A stretch of DNA of 64,000 nt from Poa pratensis (GCA_947311845.1 CAMZMU010000063.1:125710914-125774913); one strand, 5' to 3'; shown: positions 33,601-44,916, counted from the stretch's first letter. A program made the numbers and translations. Notes: generated by a model from the letters alone, not told the origin.

Positions 33601-35517
33601 GTAAAATCCTCCTCTCGGTAAGCATCCTGATTATAATTCATCATTGGTACATATAGATTAAACTCAAAGTCCCTGTCCATTTCACTCTGGATGTTTCCCA
33701 TGCATTGGTTTATCATTCGCTTGTATTCTCTTTCAGACATGCGTTCTTTTCTTTTCCTACCACTTCTCCGACTTAATGATGGCTCAGAATTGCCATTTTG
33801 GCTGCGCGATGAAGTATATGAGTACCGTTGATATGACATAGTAGGACGATGATTCTTCTGCTTATTCTTTGCAGGTGTCCGAGGAATATGAGAATCTGAA
33901 GCTCTTTCTTGAATTGTGCTCTTCTCCTTCACTTCCTCGGAGCTGGGTTTTTCCTTCACAAGAGTTCTCCTTGTGCTCGTATGCGGCCCTTCTGTGGAGT
34001 TTGGGTTTTCCTTGACCACGAAAGCGCCTGCACCTACTCGGTGCGGTGTGATGTTTACTGGGACCTCTTCATAGCTTGATTCTACTTCAACTGATGAATC
34101 TCGATCCTCTTCACAGCTTGATTCTACTTCAACTGATGAATTATCACGCTTGATTGATGATGCGCCACGTCTCTTCCACTTGTCACGATCGAAATTAGGT
34201 GTATCATAACTGGTAAAGCGCTCTGGTTGAGTCTTCCGACGCTTTGAGCGCCTCAAATCCAATTGCTCATACGAGAAAATATCAAGTACACCATCTAATT
34301 CAGCCTTCACAATGAACCTCATGTCTTCTAATTGAACATCAGATTCAGTCTTCAAAGTGAATCTCATGTCTTCTGTGATACTCTGCTTCTTTTCATGAGT
34401 GACAGGGACAGTTCTGATCACTGAGCGTAAAGTCCCATCACGCATTTGGAATGACATTACCTCCATGTTCTTGCCAAATCCTGGTGGTGTCCTCATGGAA
34501 TCTGGACTGTACCGTTCTTGGTCTCCTTTGATGACTCGATAGATGATCTTGCCTTCTACCAACTTGATGCTGAACTCCATTCCCCTCAGGGTAGACAATA
34601 CTATGAGATGTGAAATTTCTGAAGAAAATCTAGCACTTAAGAGCTTGCTTCTACTGAGAGAGAGGCAGTCCTCCGCACAATTCCATTGTACATTTCCCTC
34701 GGGGAGCTCCTTCGGCTGGAGCTTTTGCAAGAGGGTGATGTTCTTTAGAGTCACCACCTCCTCTCTTTTATCAGTTGTCACTCCCCCTTTTCCTGAGTTG
34801 CCAGGACACTGATTCTTGTAGAGCACAACCACAAACAAGCAGAGACACTGATCTGCATTATGATTTCTCTTGATTGTGATGAGCCTTGCATCATGACACT
34901 GTAATATCTGCATGCATACCATCAATAAAGTAATCAAGTGATGATACTATCATATGACATGGATACACCAACAATGGTACGGTGATCGCATCTAATTCTT
35001 CATATTCACCACATGATGCACAGTTGGAACATATAAAGAATGGCTATGTAAACGTGTTATAACTTAAATTTGAATAGCAAGTTGACATTGTTTTAGAAAA
35101 TAAATAGTAAGTTGACATACAGAAGATTTTATTTCCCCTGTTGAACTTGCATGGAGTGGACGAGATGATTGAACACAGACATCAACACCCGGCTTGAGAA
35201 CATGCGAGCAATCGAAGCACGTCGCCCTTCGGGATAGCATGCGCAGATGATCCCCGTCAATATTATGCTCCACTGTGGATCTAGAGTAGATGAACTTGAC
35301 AAACAGGCCACCATCCCTGACCCTTATACACTTGACTCCATGCCATGACCCATCATAAAATGCCTCAAATGCTGCAATCCAGTGAAATATTCAGTTATGT
35401 CTGATCATACAAATCAGTTAATGGCTTGTAGAAAAATGGCCGTGCTAATCGCTTACGAGTTTCACCGATCGGATGGCTACGGCGGCCTCTTGGTTCCTTG
35501 GGCATGTCGAGAGCCAT
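30625..35517 (-). pseudogene. CLSY: CLASSY-type SNF2 chromatin remodeller, with four single-base frameshifts
   Basis: Coding exons on the minus strand: 35517-35457 (MALDMPKEPRGRR), 35371-35121 (FEAFYDGSWHGVKC, MLSRRATCFDCSH), 34907-33495 (low-complexity middle, ending LWKEMDYSLTTLALLEQKQ), 32775-32617 (zinc-type CRICNVVC) and 32525-30625. GT-AG sites are clean and phases agree; total about 1,260 residues, normal for the family. The last exon holds the SNF2 ATPase: HTPGSGKTLLL (motif I), LILDEGHNPRS (II), SGTVFQNNFEEYFNTL (III), LIFCHNVSPI, QAIARAFRPGQ (VI). Plant CLSY proteins recruit RNA polymerase IV to chromatin for RNA-directed DNA methylation in the nucleus. Reading the last exon needs four one-base additions, near 32413, 31780, 31753 and 31166. 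No nonsense substitution was found, so this is either a young pseudogene or a sequence with base-loss errors. Confidence 0.85.
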
Positions 35518-35564
35518 GTAGCTAGCACCTCATGCTGTGAAAATCCAAGCGCCTGATAAGCAGA

Positions 35565-35636
35565 ATGCAGAAAAGGTTCACTCTATACCGAAAATAGATA
35601 ATGCAGAAAAGGTTCACTCTATACCGAAAATAGATT
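35565..35636. repeat. 36-bp tandem duplication in the CLSY 5' leader
   Basis: ATGCAGAAAAGGTTCACTCT and the following 16 bases occur twice in direct tandem (35565 and 35601), with no difference in the portion compared. It lies 50 bp upstream of the CLSY first coding exon, in leader or intron. Confidence 0.85.
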
Positions 35637-35885
35637 CTGATCGACAATAACTTCAATATATAGATAGGCATTTGTAAATAACTTGCTTCGTATCTAATCG
35701 AATGGCAGTGCGCCTGCCTTTAACCCTAAAAATATCTAGATAGGCAATGATTTTCTATTGTCAGAAAATATGTGAGGAAACACAATACGTTGTTTCTTTT
35801 CAGGAAGAATATGCATTATCATAACAGTGTTTCATCTGTAACGTATGAACTTGCGCGAAACAAAATAAAAAAGTTAACAGTACGG

Positions 35886-36210
35886 CTGCTAGTGCTACTT
35901 ATCCAAAAAAAAAAAAAAATCTTTCGTGGGATAGAAAAAACAAAACAAGGATTGGTCTGGTGAAAATCGGAAATAATAAGAGAGAATCCGCGACGAAAAA
36001 AATTCGAGGCGCCGTCGGATCTTAGCGGACAAAATAAAAAAATGTTTACAGGGACAGTACTACTACTGTCTACTGCTAGTGCTACTTAGCAAAAGAAAAT
36101 GTTTTTCGTGAGTTGGAAAATAACAAAACAAGGGTTCATCGGGTGAAACAGAAACAGTAAGAGAGAATCCCCGAAAAATAAATAGCTGAGGCGCCGTCGG
36201 ATCCGAACGA
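35886..36210. repeat. Tandem duplication (about 165 bp units) upstream of CLSY
   Basis: Unit one (about 35886-36025) and unit two (about 36065-36208) share CTGCTAGTGCTACTTA at their start, AACAAAACAAGG and AAGAGAGAATCC in the middle and GAGGCGCCGTCGGAT at the end. Imperfect, so not recent. Confidence 0.7.
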
Positions 36211-36931
36211 CTTTAGCCGCATTTCCTTGACCGATCATACCGAGGTCCGGCCGAGAGAAAGATCCTGGTCGGTGAGATGTCCGGCCGACCAGCCGGCCGT
36301 CTCAGACACGAGCAGGGAAGGGTCGAAGGGAGCCAAGAAAGAGACGGCAAAGAAAGGCATACATCACGGGGCATACCGATGAGATGGAACGGGAGGAAGC
36401 CCCGCTGCCGCGACCAGTCTTGCGACGAGAAGAATAACGATCTCCGGCGGCGGAGGAGAAGAGGCGGTTCTTGGAGAGGAGAAGGAAAAGAGGGAGGAAG
36501 AGGATGCAGAGGGAGAAGAAAGGCTCCTATCTCTACTGGTCTGGGTGCGGTGCAGCCAAGTGCAATGCTGGTTTGGGGCAGAGGCGGAGAGACAAATGGC
36601 AGCGCCGACGGGACTTGACGGAGCAGCTGCAGCAGGAGGGAGAGAGAGGAGAGGAGCCAATGCCAAGCGGGCCACGCGGGAGAGAGCGCGCGATCATAGG
36701 GATGCGGGAGAGCTGTGGTGGGTCCCGTCCTTTGACCGGTGTATCCTGGCTCGGTTTTTTTTCTTGCCTTCGTCAAAGGCTCTCCAGTCTCCAATGTGAA
36801 CATGTTTATTGAGGAGTAATTGTAAAAATAAAAAGTGCATTCATGTGATACGAAAATTATTGCAAAGAATTCGGGTTTAGATTTCGATCCAGATATCAAG
36901 AATCCCTGAACAAGTAGAGCGTGCTCATCTA
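36211..36931. other. GC-rich presumed promoter/leader of the CLSY gene
   Basis: 36250-36680 is GC-rich with purine-rich runs on the + strand (pyrimidine-rich in the sense of the CLSY gene), as in a grass 5' untranslated exon. The reading frames here (for example 36213-37031 on the minus strand) look like untranslated leader rather than protein. Confidence 0.4.
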
Positions 36932-38017
36932 GGGCAGCTCCAGCGGGGTGGTGCATTTGGTCTGCCGTTCGTTCTTCTGCACACGAGTAAAAATACGGTT
37001 TAACGCGGCGACACAAAAGGAGGGATGTCAATGTTGAAGAAGTGGTTCACAAGCCGCAAGAAGAACGACCATGAGGCGTTGAGGTCTTAGGTGGCCCCGG
37101 CCCCTTTCACCATCACGCTGTCGGGTGCGGCGCCGCAACACCAGCGCAGGTACGTGCCGGTGGACCAGGCACTGCCGAGAGGCAATGCCCGTGCCCTGGC
37201 CTGACGTGCACTTGCCCAACGGTTGGCACCTAAAACCGAAGAGGATCCTATTGTCTGTCGTTCCCTCGTCCGTGCGTGGTCGCACGATGGAGATCCGACG
37301 TCCGGTCAGGCGCAGCTTCCGCCAGCGCCGCCATAGCTACTTCATCACACATGCTCTTGAGGCGCCTACGCACGCACCCGAGCCACCTTGGTACGTCGTG
37401 AAGGAGGAGGGGGGCGAGGAGAAGGAGGACGAGGCGCTCAAGTAGGCCCTCAAACTCTCCAAAATTGAGGAACTCAAGGAGTGGCCGGATCTGCCGGCGA
37501 CGCTCTACGTGTCTGCGGCCAAAGCCAGGACGCCCCCTCCCCCCCTCCTCCTCGCCGCGTCGATGCCACCAGAGTTGATGGCACCCTCACCGGAGTGGTC
37601 GCCCGCGTGGGATTGGCCACGGACCACGGTGCTCGTGGACTTCCACATTCCCAGCGTCACCAGAGTAGTAGTAGGAGGGGCCATCTACACCGGTCCAGCG
37701 GCGCCAGCAACACCAGTGTGGGCATGGCTTCCTTCGCCCTTCATCAACCTCATCGACGACGATGACGAGTAGGCCTCCGACGGCCACCCTAGATAGATCT
37801 AGGGTTTAGTTATTTTTATTTTTTAAATAAACGTAACATACTTTGGCGGCCAATATATGTATTTTAAATCGAAAAAAACACTGAAATGTGCTAGACGCGT
37901 TCGGCGCATCGGCGGGCCAGCTGAAACAAATGGAAATTTCGTGTCTGCCTGGCCACCCGAACTGATAAGAAGTGGACATAAAATGTGTTCGTTTGGATCG
38001 ACCTGTTGGAGTTGCCC
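36932..38017 (+). mobile_element. Harbinger-like non-autonomous element, about 1.09 kb, with a decayed ORF
   Basis: The left end GGGCAGCTCCAGCGGGG and the right end, inverted, GGGCAACTCCAACAGG are matching Harbinger-type termini. The flanks are CTA at the left and TTA at the right, a near 3-bp TWA duplication. Between them is GC-rich quasi-coding DNA: MSMLKKWFTSRKKNDHEALR at 37034, then frames that switch (LPNGWHLKPKRILLSVVP; EDEALKQALKLSKIEELKEW with changes; ending FINLIDDDDE-stop at 37772). I do not recognise the protein. It may be a captured host exon set, now frameshifted. Confidence 0.55.
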
Positions 38018-38484
38018 TTACCCAGCGATTTTGAGCATTTGGGCAACATGCTCGGCTGAGGCTATCACGACTAATAGAATATTTGGGCCATATTCTCAGT
38101 CTGTTTGATTGACCATAATGGATAAGGCTGCATGAGAATGTCAACACATATGTGCAATACACATGATATGGTAACATTTTCGACCCATCACTTGACCAAG
38201 AATGTCAACACATATAGCACATCAGAAAAACAACAAAGTAAGTAGTACCACATAATCTAAACAGTTCAAACTATGTTAGTGGTGCACCACGAGTTAAGCA
38301 CAACCACTACTCATGATGCACCACAAGTTTATCATCTTAAGGGGTTTAGTATATAATACCTCGCAAAATATGCAAATATGCATACCTGAAATTAGTTTTC
38401 ATCAAGTTTTATTACCTAACCGAGGAGATATAGACTAGGATCTCACACAAAACACATTACCATCATCAACATGTCTCTAGCTCC
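38018..38484. other. Intergenic, nothing recognised
   Basis: AT-rich, no gene or terminal repeat that I can support. Confidence 0.4.
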
Positions 38485-39067
38485 TTAATAGTGATTGCGA
38501 ATGAAGGAAGTAGACCACTGCATCCTGCGATCAATAGTCATCCAAAAATAGTCGATGCGTTGCGCTTTGTTCTTCACGAGGTGGCTGGGAGCAAGGTGCA
38601 GTGCGGGGTTGGGATAACGAGGCCAGAAATGATCTTTATCTGACCAATTATCAACTGGCGTGTTGATGAACTCAACGTGTTGGGTGCTCTGAAGTGACAA
38701 TAGAGTTTGTTAGTTTTTTAGCATAAGAAGTAGTGAATCTAATAAAATAGCGGAGTATAATCTAACAGTGATGTGAAGTAAAAGGTGCTCATCGCTCATC
38801 GACCATGATAATGCATGTTGTTTCCTCACGCCTTTCGGATTCCCTTCAAATTCTTCAGGCTTGAACAATATCGTCCACTTCGATTTCCCTTCTCAGGTGG
38901 TTGTCCACCTGAAAAGAGTTGACTTTACAACCACCAAAGTGGAAAATAATAGGGGAAATAGAATCTAAACGATTGTAAGTGAAATCCTTTCCAACACTAA
39001 ATCCATTATTGATGAGCTCACAATTCGTATTCGGGGGCAAGCTGGACATAACATATGGCACATATGT
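38485..39067 (-). pseudogene. Unidentified gene fragment, two exons
   Basis: Minus-strand pieces: about 39067-38756 (SLPPNTNCELINNGFSVG, FHFGGCKVNSFQVDNHLRRE, then after a frame change PEEFEGNPKGVRKQHALS and SDEHLLLHIT), a donor GT, a 56-bp AT-rich intron, an acceptor CACTTCAG and a second piece about 38697-38485 (STQHVEFINTPVDNWSDKDH, RIDYFWMTIDRRMQW). Composition is that of real protein and the splice sites are good, but one frame change and missing ends suggest a fragment. I do not recognise the family and assign no function. Confidence 0.45.
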
Positions 39068-40029
39068 TTTTATCCCTTTGCACTACGAGATACTTATCAG
39101 GCGTCAGTATATATCGAAGCGGCTGAGCCTCCACAAGCAATCCATGCATCACTGCATTGGGAGGCAACACTGAGGTAGCCGACATATCCAGAGAGTTAGG
39201 CGTGTATTAACATTTTAGCATGCATCATGACAATCTAACGTGACATTAGATTATTGCTAAGTTTGCACCAACACACTGTTACAAATAAGGGGGTCATTGG
39301 TTCAAGGATGAGCAATACAGTATGTATAACTAATTGTCAAATCAACAACCACCCTTATTCGTGTAGTACACAATGAACACACGCACACGATATAAGATCA
39401 ATCAACAACACATCGATATTGCCACAAAAATGCAGATTTATACTGCATGTTGTCATCTACATGTACAATGTTGGCACAATACTAAAAAATGCACGCATAA
39501 ATGTTGTGCAAGAATATTTATAATGGATAGAACTACGGGAGTCGCCCCATCCTTCACTCTCCCATGGGGCTGCATGTTTCCGTATGTTTTTTCCTGAATA
39601 TAGGACGGAGTACATGTATGCAAGAATATGCCATCTCATTCATGGCATCACCGAATTAACTGTTAAATTTAGAAATATAAGATGTTTTTATGTACTCAAG
39701 TGTTATTCCGATTAGTGATCCGTTTTCACCGCTAATTTCGTCTCGACGAGGTCTTAAAAACTAGATCTTATGTTGCTATGTTTCAAATATTTCGTTTCAT
39801 CACACTAGCTACTTGATTATAATACCATGGTTACCAGATTAACAACAAATAGTTACCATGTTAATTTTGCATGGTTGTTGGTAATTTTTCACAAGTTTTG
39901 TAGACATTGCAATGATATATATACATGACTAAAGAAAATTGTCACACCAATTATCAGATTATAATATTGCCAAATTAGGAACAAACAGTTATCACAATAA
40001 TTATTCATTGTTACCAAACTTATCATATA
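39068..40029. other. Intergenic, nothing recognised
   Basis: AT-rich with scattered short frames. No MITE ends apart from the element starting at 40030. Confidence 0.4.
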
Positions 40030-40152
40030 CTCCCTCCGTCCTAAAATAAGTGTCTCAAGTTTGTCCAAATGTGGATGTATCTAGACATGTTTCATGTATA
40101 GATAAATCTACTTTTGGGTAAACTTGAGACACTTATTTTTGGACGGAGGGAG
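40030..40152. mobile_element. Stowaway MITE, 123 bp
   Basis: CTCCCTCCGTCC and GGACGGAGGGAG ends, flanked by TA (40028-40029, 40153-40154). Same length as and closely similar to the copy at 759-881 (GTCTCAAGTTT and AAACTTGAGACACTTATTTT arms in both). Confidence 0.93.
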
Positions 40153-40496
40153 TAGTTTATTTCACCTTTTTATACATTGAAATGATATGCACGGGTAACG
40201 GGTGTTCAATTGTTTTCAAGACATAAGAGATGGTATCATTCCGCGCAAAATAAATCATGCAGTCTTGAATTGGTATAGAAAATGACGCACATGAAGCAAA
40301 CAACCAAGTTATTGCAATATGATAGCTAAGTAGTGAAGAATCTGTTAAGTTAGTGATAATAATATGGTAATTAATAAAGAAAAAAGTAGTCAAAACATGC
40401 CAACAGGGATCTACTTTTGAATATCTCGTCGCGACTAAACCAACGGTGAAAACAATTTTTTAATCTGATTAGCAATTTGAAAGATATTTTTAATTT

Positions 40497-41153
40497 AAAC
40501 ATTTGAGAGGAATATATACGACATCATCACTGCATGCATTGATACTAGAAAACCAATTAGCTAAGGCCACACTAAGTGCACCAATACGCGACGCCGATTC
40601 ACATTGGCTAGTGGACCAAGTCTTAATCTCGTTGGTGATTAACCGTGCCTCACATTCAAACTATAAACCCGAGATTTGTACTTGTGATTATTTAACACTT
40701 GATCCACATAGAACTTGTTGTGTGATGTCTGTTTAGACTAAACGGAGACAAAAGGCATCTTCATTTCACGCAAAAATACGGACACATTTTGTAGACCAAA
40801 GAAGACAAGTGCCATCTTTAGCAAAAAAAAAAAAGGAACAGGGGCCTTAAGTTTTTTATTTAAGCAATAAGCATTTGAGAGAAATCTTTATGATGTTATC
40901 GCATATGTCAATACATGCATACTAAAGAGCAATTAGCTTCCAGCACGGAGTCCACCAATACGCAACGCTGATTCATATTGGCATGTGGATCAAGGCTTAA
41001 TCACGTCGGACGATTGACCGTGTCTCAAATTAAAACTATATACTTGAGATTCATACTTGTGGTTATTAACACGAACTCCACATATCACTTGTTGTGTGAT
41101 GTCCGTTTAAACTAAATGGAGACACAAGCCATCTTCCTTTCAGCACAAAAATA
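40497..41153 (+). repeat. Direct duplication, units of about 285 bp
   Basis: Unit one about 40497-40783 and unit two about 40868-41151 share, in the same order, AAACATTTGAGAGGAA/AAGCATTTGAGAGAAA, CACCAATACGC, GATTCA.ATTGGC, ACTTGTTGTGTGATGTC and GCAAAAATAC. Identity is roughly 75-80 percent by eye, so the event is old. Both lie in non-coding DNA. Confidence 0.7.
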
Positions 41154-41249
41154 CTGCTCTCTCCGCCTGGAAAAGCATGTCGCTAAAATGAATGTATTTT
41201 AATGTTAGATACATCCATTTTAGTGACATTCTTTTCTAAACGGAGGGAG
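41154..41249. mobile_element. Short Stowaway MITE, 96 bp
   Basis: Left end CTGCTCTCTCCGCCTGG (slightly altered), right end CTAAACGGAGGGAG, flanked by TA. The arms CTAAAATGAATGTATTTTAA and TACATCCATTTTAG pair. The left border is approximate. Confidence 0.75.
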
Positions 41250-41565
41250 TACATGACACAGAGATGAGAAGCATCAACCTGCAGCACTAACTCCAAGTCC
41301 TAGCAAAGTCCATTTATAAATATCTATCTTAACTTCATAACAAAGTGCACATGACTAGCTTTTTACCAAAACCTAATTTGTAGCCGGTCAAGTTGATTAG
41401 CGCCACATCAGCAAGGAACCATTACACCCCGAATTAGGCCGCGACATAAGGCATTAAGCAAAAGGGTGAGATCCAAAAAATATTGGCAAAAAGGTCAGAC
41501 CCAAAAATATTTTCAGATAAGGCCATTCGTGCTGAATTTTTGTGGAGTTTAGTTTTGTGTTTTTT
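41250..41565. other. Intergenic, nothing recognised
   Basis: No gene or repeat seen. Confidence 0.35.
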
Positions 41566-43440
41566 CACCTACCTGAAGCAATGCAGGCAGAAATGGTGTG
41601 CAGCCCCAGGCATCAAGATGCTGTGTACTGTGCTGTCTGCCACACATCGCCAACATCATGACCAGCCAGGCAGCCAAAGCTTCAAGCAGGCGCAACACAT
41701 TCTGTAGGCCAAGAGGACAGGTACCATCTTTGGCAAGAAAAGGAAATAAAACCACCCCAGTGGGCCAGTGGTGAAGAACAAATAAGGCCAGACAGCCCAG
41801 TAGCTTCCACAAAGTTGGAAACACTGTCATCAGCAAATGCACCTGCGGGGCACAAATCTGGCAACAACCTCGTTTGAACTAAAGACAAAGAAATTGGCAT
41901 GGTATATTCTGCAGGCACGCATGGATGTCTGTATCAGCATAGCAACTGGATATACTTAGATCGGATATAATGATTAGATCAGTAAACTTAGCACGTCTTA
42001 CTGATCACTGTTATTACAATTACCCATCTGTACCCAAACTCAGGTAATGCAGGTAGTAACTAGCAAACAGAGGCATGGTTTCGAGTATCAAGACTGAAAA
42101 CTTAAACACAAGTTCTGCTTCTGCAGTTCCCAGGGAACCAGTTAGATATAATCTCTTGGGATTCAGAGTAGAACAAGGGCACAAACCATTGTGCAGAGTA
42201 GATACAAATAATGTGCAGAAGCCACCGAAGAGGGCTAACATACAAAGTTTCAGTAACGCTATTTTTTTCCCTCAAATACCTTTTCAACTACATGATCTAA
42301 CAAACAGAAAATAAACCAATTTCTGAATCCCTATTTTCGCAGTCCAAAAACAAATTATATCTAACTCGTGTAGTGGAAGTGTGAAATCCTTTAGTCCAAC
42401 TCTATCTACAGCAACTCTGAATGGGGATGACAGTTATCAAAACCACTGGTGCACAAGAACGCCGTTCACCTATCCTGAAGCAATGCAGACAGAAATGTGC
42501 AGCCCCAGCCATCGAGATGCTGTGTGCTATGCTGTCTGCTACCCAACGCCAACAATCATAGCCACGGCCGTAAAAAGGAAAAACACGTTTTGAAGGCCAA
42601 AAGTAGAGGTGCCATCTTTGGCAAGAAAAGGAAATAAAACCACCCCAAGTGTTATGAACAAATAAGGCCAGACATCCCAGTAGCTTCCACAAAGTTGGAA
42701 TAATTGCCATCAGCAAATGCACCTGCCGGCTGCAGGGTACAAAATTGGTAACACCCTCATTTGAACTGAAGACAAAATTTGTATGGTACATTCTGCCATG
42801 GATATATTTGAATCTGGTATCCTGGTCAGATCAGTAAACTTATAGCACACCTTACTGATTACTGTTCTTACAATTGCCCATATGTAGCCTATGCCAAACA
42901 CAGGTAATGCAGGCAGTAACTACCCCCTCCAATCCATAATAAGTTCAAAACGGCGACATTTACTTTGATCAGAGGGAGTACAAGAGAGATGCATGGCTTC
43001 GAGTACAAATACTGAATACTGAAACACAAGTTCTGCAGATGCCAGGGAACAAGTTTGATATAATATCTTGAGATTCAGAGTAGAGGCAGCACCCCTTCAG
43101 TATGCAGCTTAGCTATAATCATGTGGGAAAACCACGGGCAGACATACAAAGTTTCAGTAATGCAACAACCAAATGAATCTATTCCTTTGCTCAATAACAA
43201 TAACAATGGCAATCCGCAGCAAATTTTACTGGGAATGCAGTTAAACGCTATTTTTTCCTTTCCTCGATTACCTTTTAACTACATTATCTAACAAACAGAA
43301 AAAAAATCTGAATTCCTATGTTCACAGTAGTAACAAACAAATATGCTTTGGAAATCAAATGTGTAGTGGAAGTGTGAAACCCTTTTGTCTCTCTGTAGTC
43401 GAACTCTATCTGGAGTAACTCTGAATGTGCATGACAGTGA
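41566..43440 (-). repeat. Repeated 3' flank of the DUF7870 gene
   Basis: Two related blocks of about 0.6-0.7 kb (about 41566-42190 and 42466-43090) share CCTGAAGCAATGCAG, CAGCCCCAG, ACCATCTTTGGCAAGAAAAG, CAGTAGCTTCCACAAAGTTGGA and CAGTAAACTTA. The block junction at 42371-42464 also repeats the very end of the DUF7870 gene: CAAAACCACTGGTGCACAAG (42438) is the same as 43442, coding VLVHQWF-stop on the minus strand, about 1.0 kb apart. The region probably serves as the 3' untranslated sequence and downstream flank of that gene. No independent coding function is supported. Confidence 0.7.
42923..42978. mobile_element. Very short Stowaway derivative, 56 bp
   Basis: CCCCCTCCAATCC at the left and GATCAGAGGGAG at the right between TA dinucleotides. 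It is present only in the middle copy of the duplicated flank. Confidence 0.55.
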
Positions 43441-44916
43441 TCAAAACCACTGGTGCACAAGAACGCCGCTCTCCCGGAGTGAGCTAAACAGCTCCAAGCA
43501 CTCCTCGTACGTGTTCTGGTACTTGGGCGACCGCTCGCCAGGGCAGCACTTTTGCCACCGGTTGTAATGGCACTCGAGGAACACCTCGTCGACCAAGCAG
43601 ATTGCGCCTGTGTCGAAAAGCCTTGGGATCAAGTCAAACTCGGTGCCCTCAACATCCATCTTCATCACCACGTAATCCTGTTCCGACACGGTCTGCTTCA
43701 GCCACTCGGCAAAATCAAATGCCGGCACACTCCGCACCTGGCCGGACATCTTCTTACCGGCTGTGGGGCGGATGCGCCCCATGCCACGGCCATTGGCCTT
43801 AGCCTCATCCTCCTTCCCAGGATCACCATTGATCTCGAAGTTGAGCGTCTCATTCTTCACCCAGGCGGCATACGGAAGCAATGTGACTCCCTTCCTTGTG
43901 GCGTACTCAGGGTGGAACGCCGGGTCAGCCTCAATGGCAAACACCTCGAAGGTGTGGTTCTGCTTGGGGTACTGCTTCCGGAACCAGCTGCCGATACTGG
44001 ATCCATAGCTACGTGAGCCGACATCGACATACACATACCGGCGCTTGAAGCTGATGTCGGCAAGCTCTGGCAGGTACTTGATGTTCTGGATGTTCCGCTT
44101 CAGCGTGAGCCATGGCTTCAGCGGCTCTTCCCGGATCAGCGGCTCGGCACGCGCCAGGAGCTGGAGCTTGTGATCCCCAGCTGTGCAGTTGTTCACCGGA
44201 CCGTCCTCAGCGGAGGTGGACGCCGGAGCAGCACGAGGCTTCCGGAAGACCAGTTCCCGGAGCGTGGACGCGTCGTCAGGGCCGTTGATCTCGCGAGATC
44301 GGACCAGCCGCAAGGACGGGAAGAGCGCCTGGAGCGAGCGGCGGCTGTAGGCGTCGCCGGCGCTGGCGGTGAGCACGACGAGATGGGCCTCCGGCTTTAA
44401 GATCCGCGCGGCCTCGGCGGCGAGGTCGGCCGGGCGCTTGGACGCGTCGAGGGCGCGGCCGGCGAAGACGAAGTCCATGGAGGAGGGCTGGAACGGCAGG
44501 CGGCGGTCGTCTCCGGCGACGGTGAGAGGCGGAGACCGCTTCTTCGCGACGGCGACGGCGCCGGGGACGCCGAGCTCCCGCAGCGCAAGCGCCTCCCGCG
44601 CGCCGCCGAGGCAGACGGCGCGGGAGGACGGGTCGAGGAGGCCGTCGGCGAGGTGCCGGCCGAGGACCTCGGCGTGGAACTCCACCGCGCTGCGCCACTC
44701 GTGGGTGCGCCACGCCTCGGGGGACCCGGCGGCCGCCGCGGACCGGACGTAGGTCCTCCGCCCGACGACGGCGGGCACGGCCGGGTAGAGCGCCCAGCCG
44801 CCGCCGACGGCAACGAAGGCACCGTAGAGCAGGCGGAGCGCGAGGGCGGCGACGCCGAGGAGGAGCGCGCGCGTGAGGACCCCCTGCCCCGGCCACTTCC
44901 GCGCCGCCGGCTCCAT
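43441..44916 (-). CDS. Type II membrane protein, DUF7870 / FkbM methyltransferase-like
   Basis: Intronless, 491 residues. A short basic cytosolic N-terminus is followed by one membrane segment at about residues 13-37 (LTRALLLGVAALALRLLYGAF), indicating a signal-anchor protein likely in the Golgi or ER. Residues about 90-215 resemble a SAM-dependent methyltransferase half (FQPSSMDFVFAGRALD, ARILKPEAHLVVLTASAG). The C-terminal half is FkbM-like: RRYVYVDVGSRSYGSS, FEVFAIEADPAFHPEYATRK, YVVMKMDVEGTEFDLI, and it ends VLVHQWF. Plant members are annotated only as putative methyltransferases and the substrate is unknown to me. GC content is very high in the N-terminal half and falls later, the usual grass gradient. 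No breaks are seen. Its 3' end is partly duplicated downstream. Confidence 0.9.
   Translation of the reverse strand: MEPAARKWPGQGVLTRALLLGVAALALRLLYGAFVAVGGGWALYPAVPAVVGRRTYVRSAAAAGSPEAWRTHEWRSAVEFHAEVLGRHLADGLLDPSSRAVCLGGAREALALRELGVPGAVAVAKKRSPPLTVAGDDRRLPFQPSSMDFVFAGRALDASKRPADLAAEAARILKPEAHLVVLTASAGDAYSRRSLQALFPSLRLVRSREINGPDDASTLRELVFRKPRAAPASTSAEDGPVNNCTAGDHKLQLLARAEPLIREEPLKPWLTLKRNIQNIKYLPELADISFKRRYVYVDVGSRSYGSSIGSWFRKQYPKQNHTFEVFAIEADPAFHPEYATRKGVTLLPYAAWVKNETLNFEINGDPGKEDEAKANGRGMGRIRPTAGKKMSGQVRSVPAFDFAEWLKQTVSEQDYVVMKMDVEGTEFDLIPRLFDTGAICLVDEVFLECHYNRWQKCCPGERSPKYQNTYEECLELFSSLRESGVLVHQWF

Noticed and set aside
36213..37031. 272-codon minus frame upstream of CLSY
   Set aside because: Crosses a probable leader and the end of another element; no domain.
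8472..44916. eIF2-alpha, PYL, CLSY and DUF7870 as a functional cluster
   Set aside because: Different strands, spaced by many kilobases of transposons, no shared promoter; co-location looks incidental.
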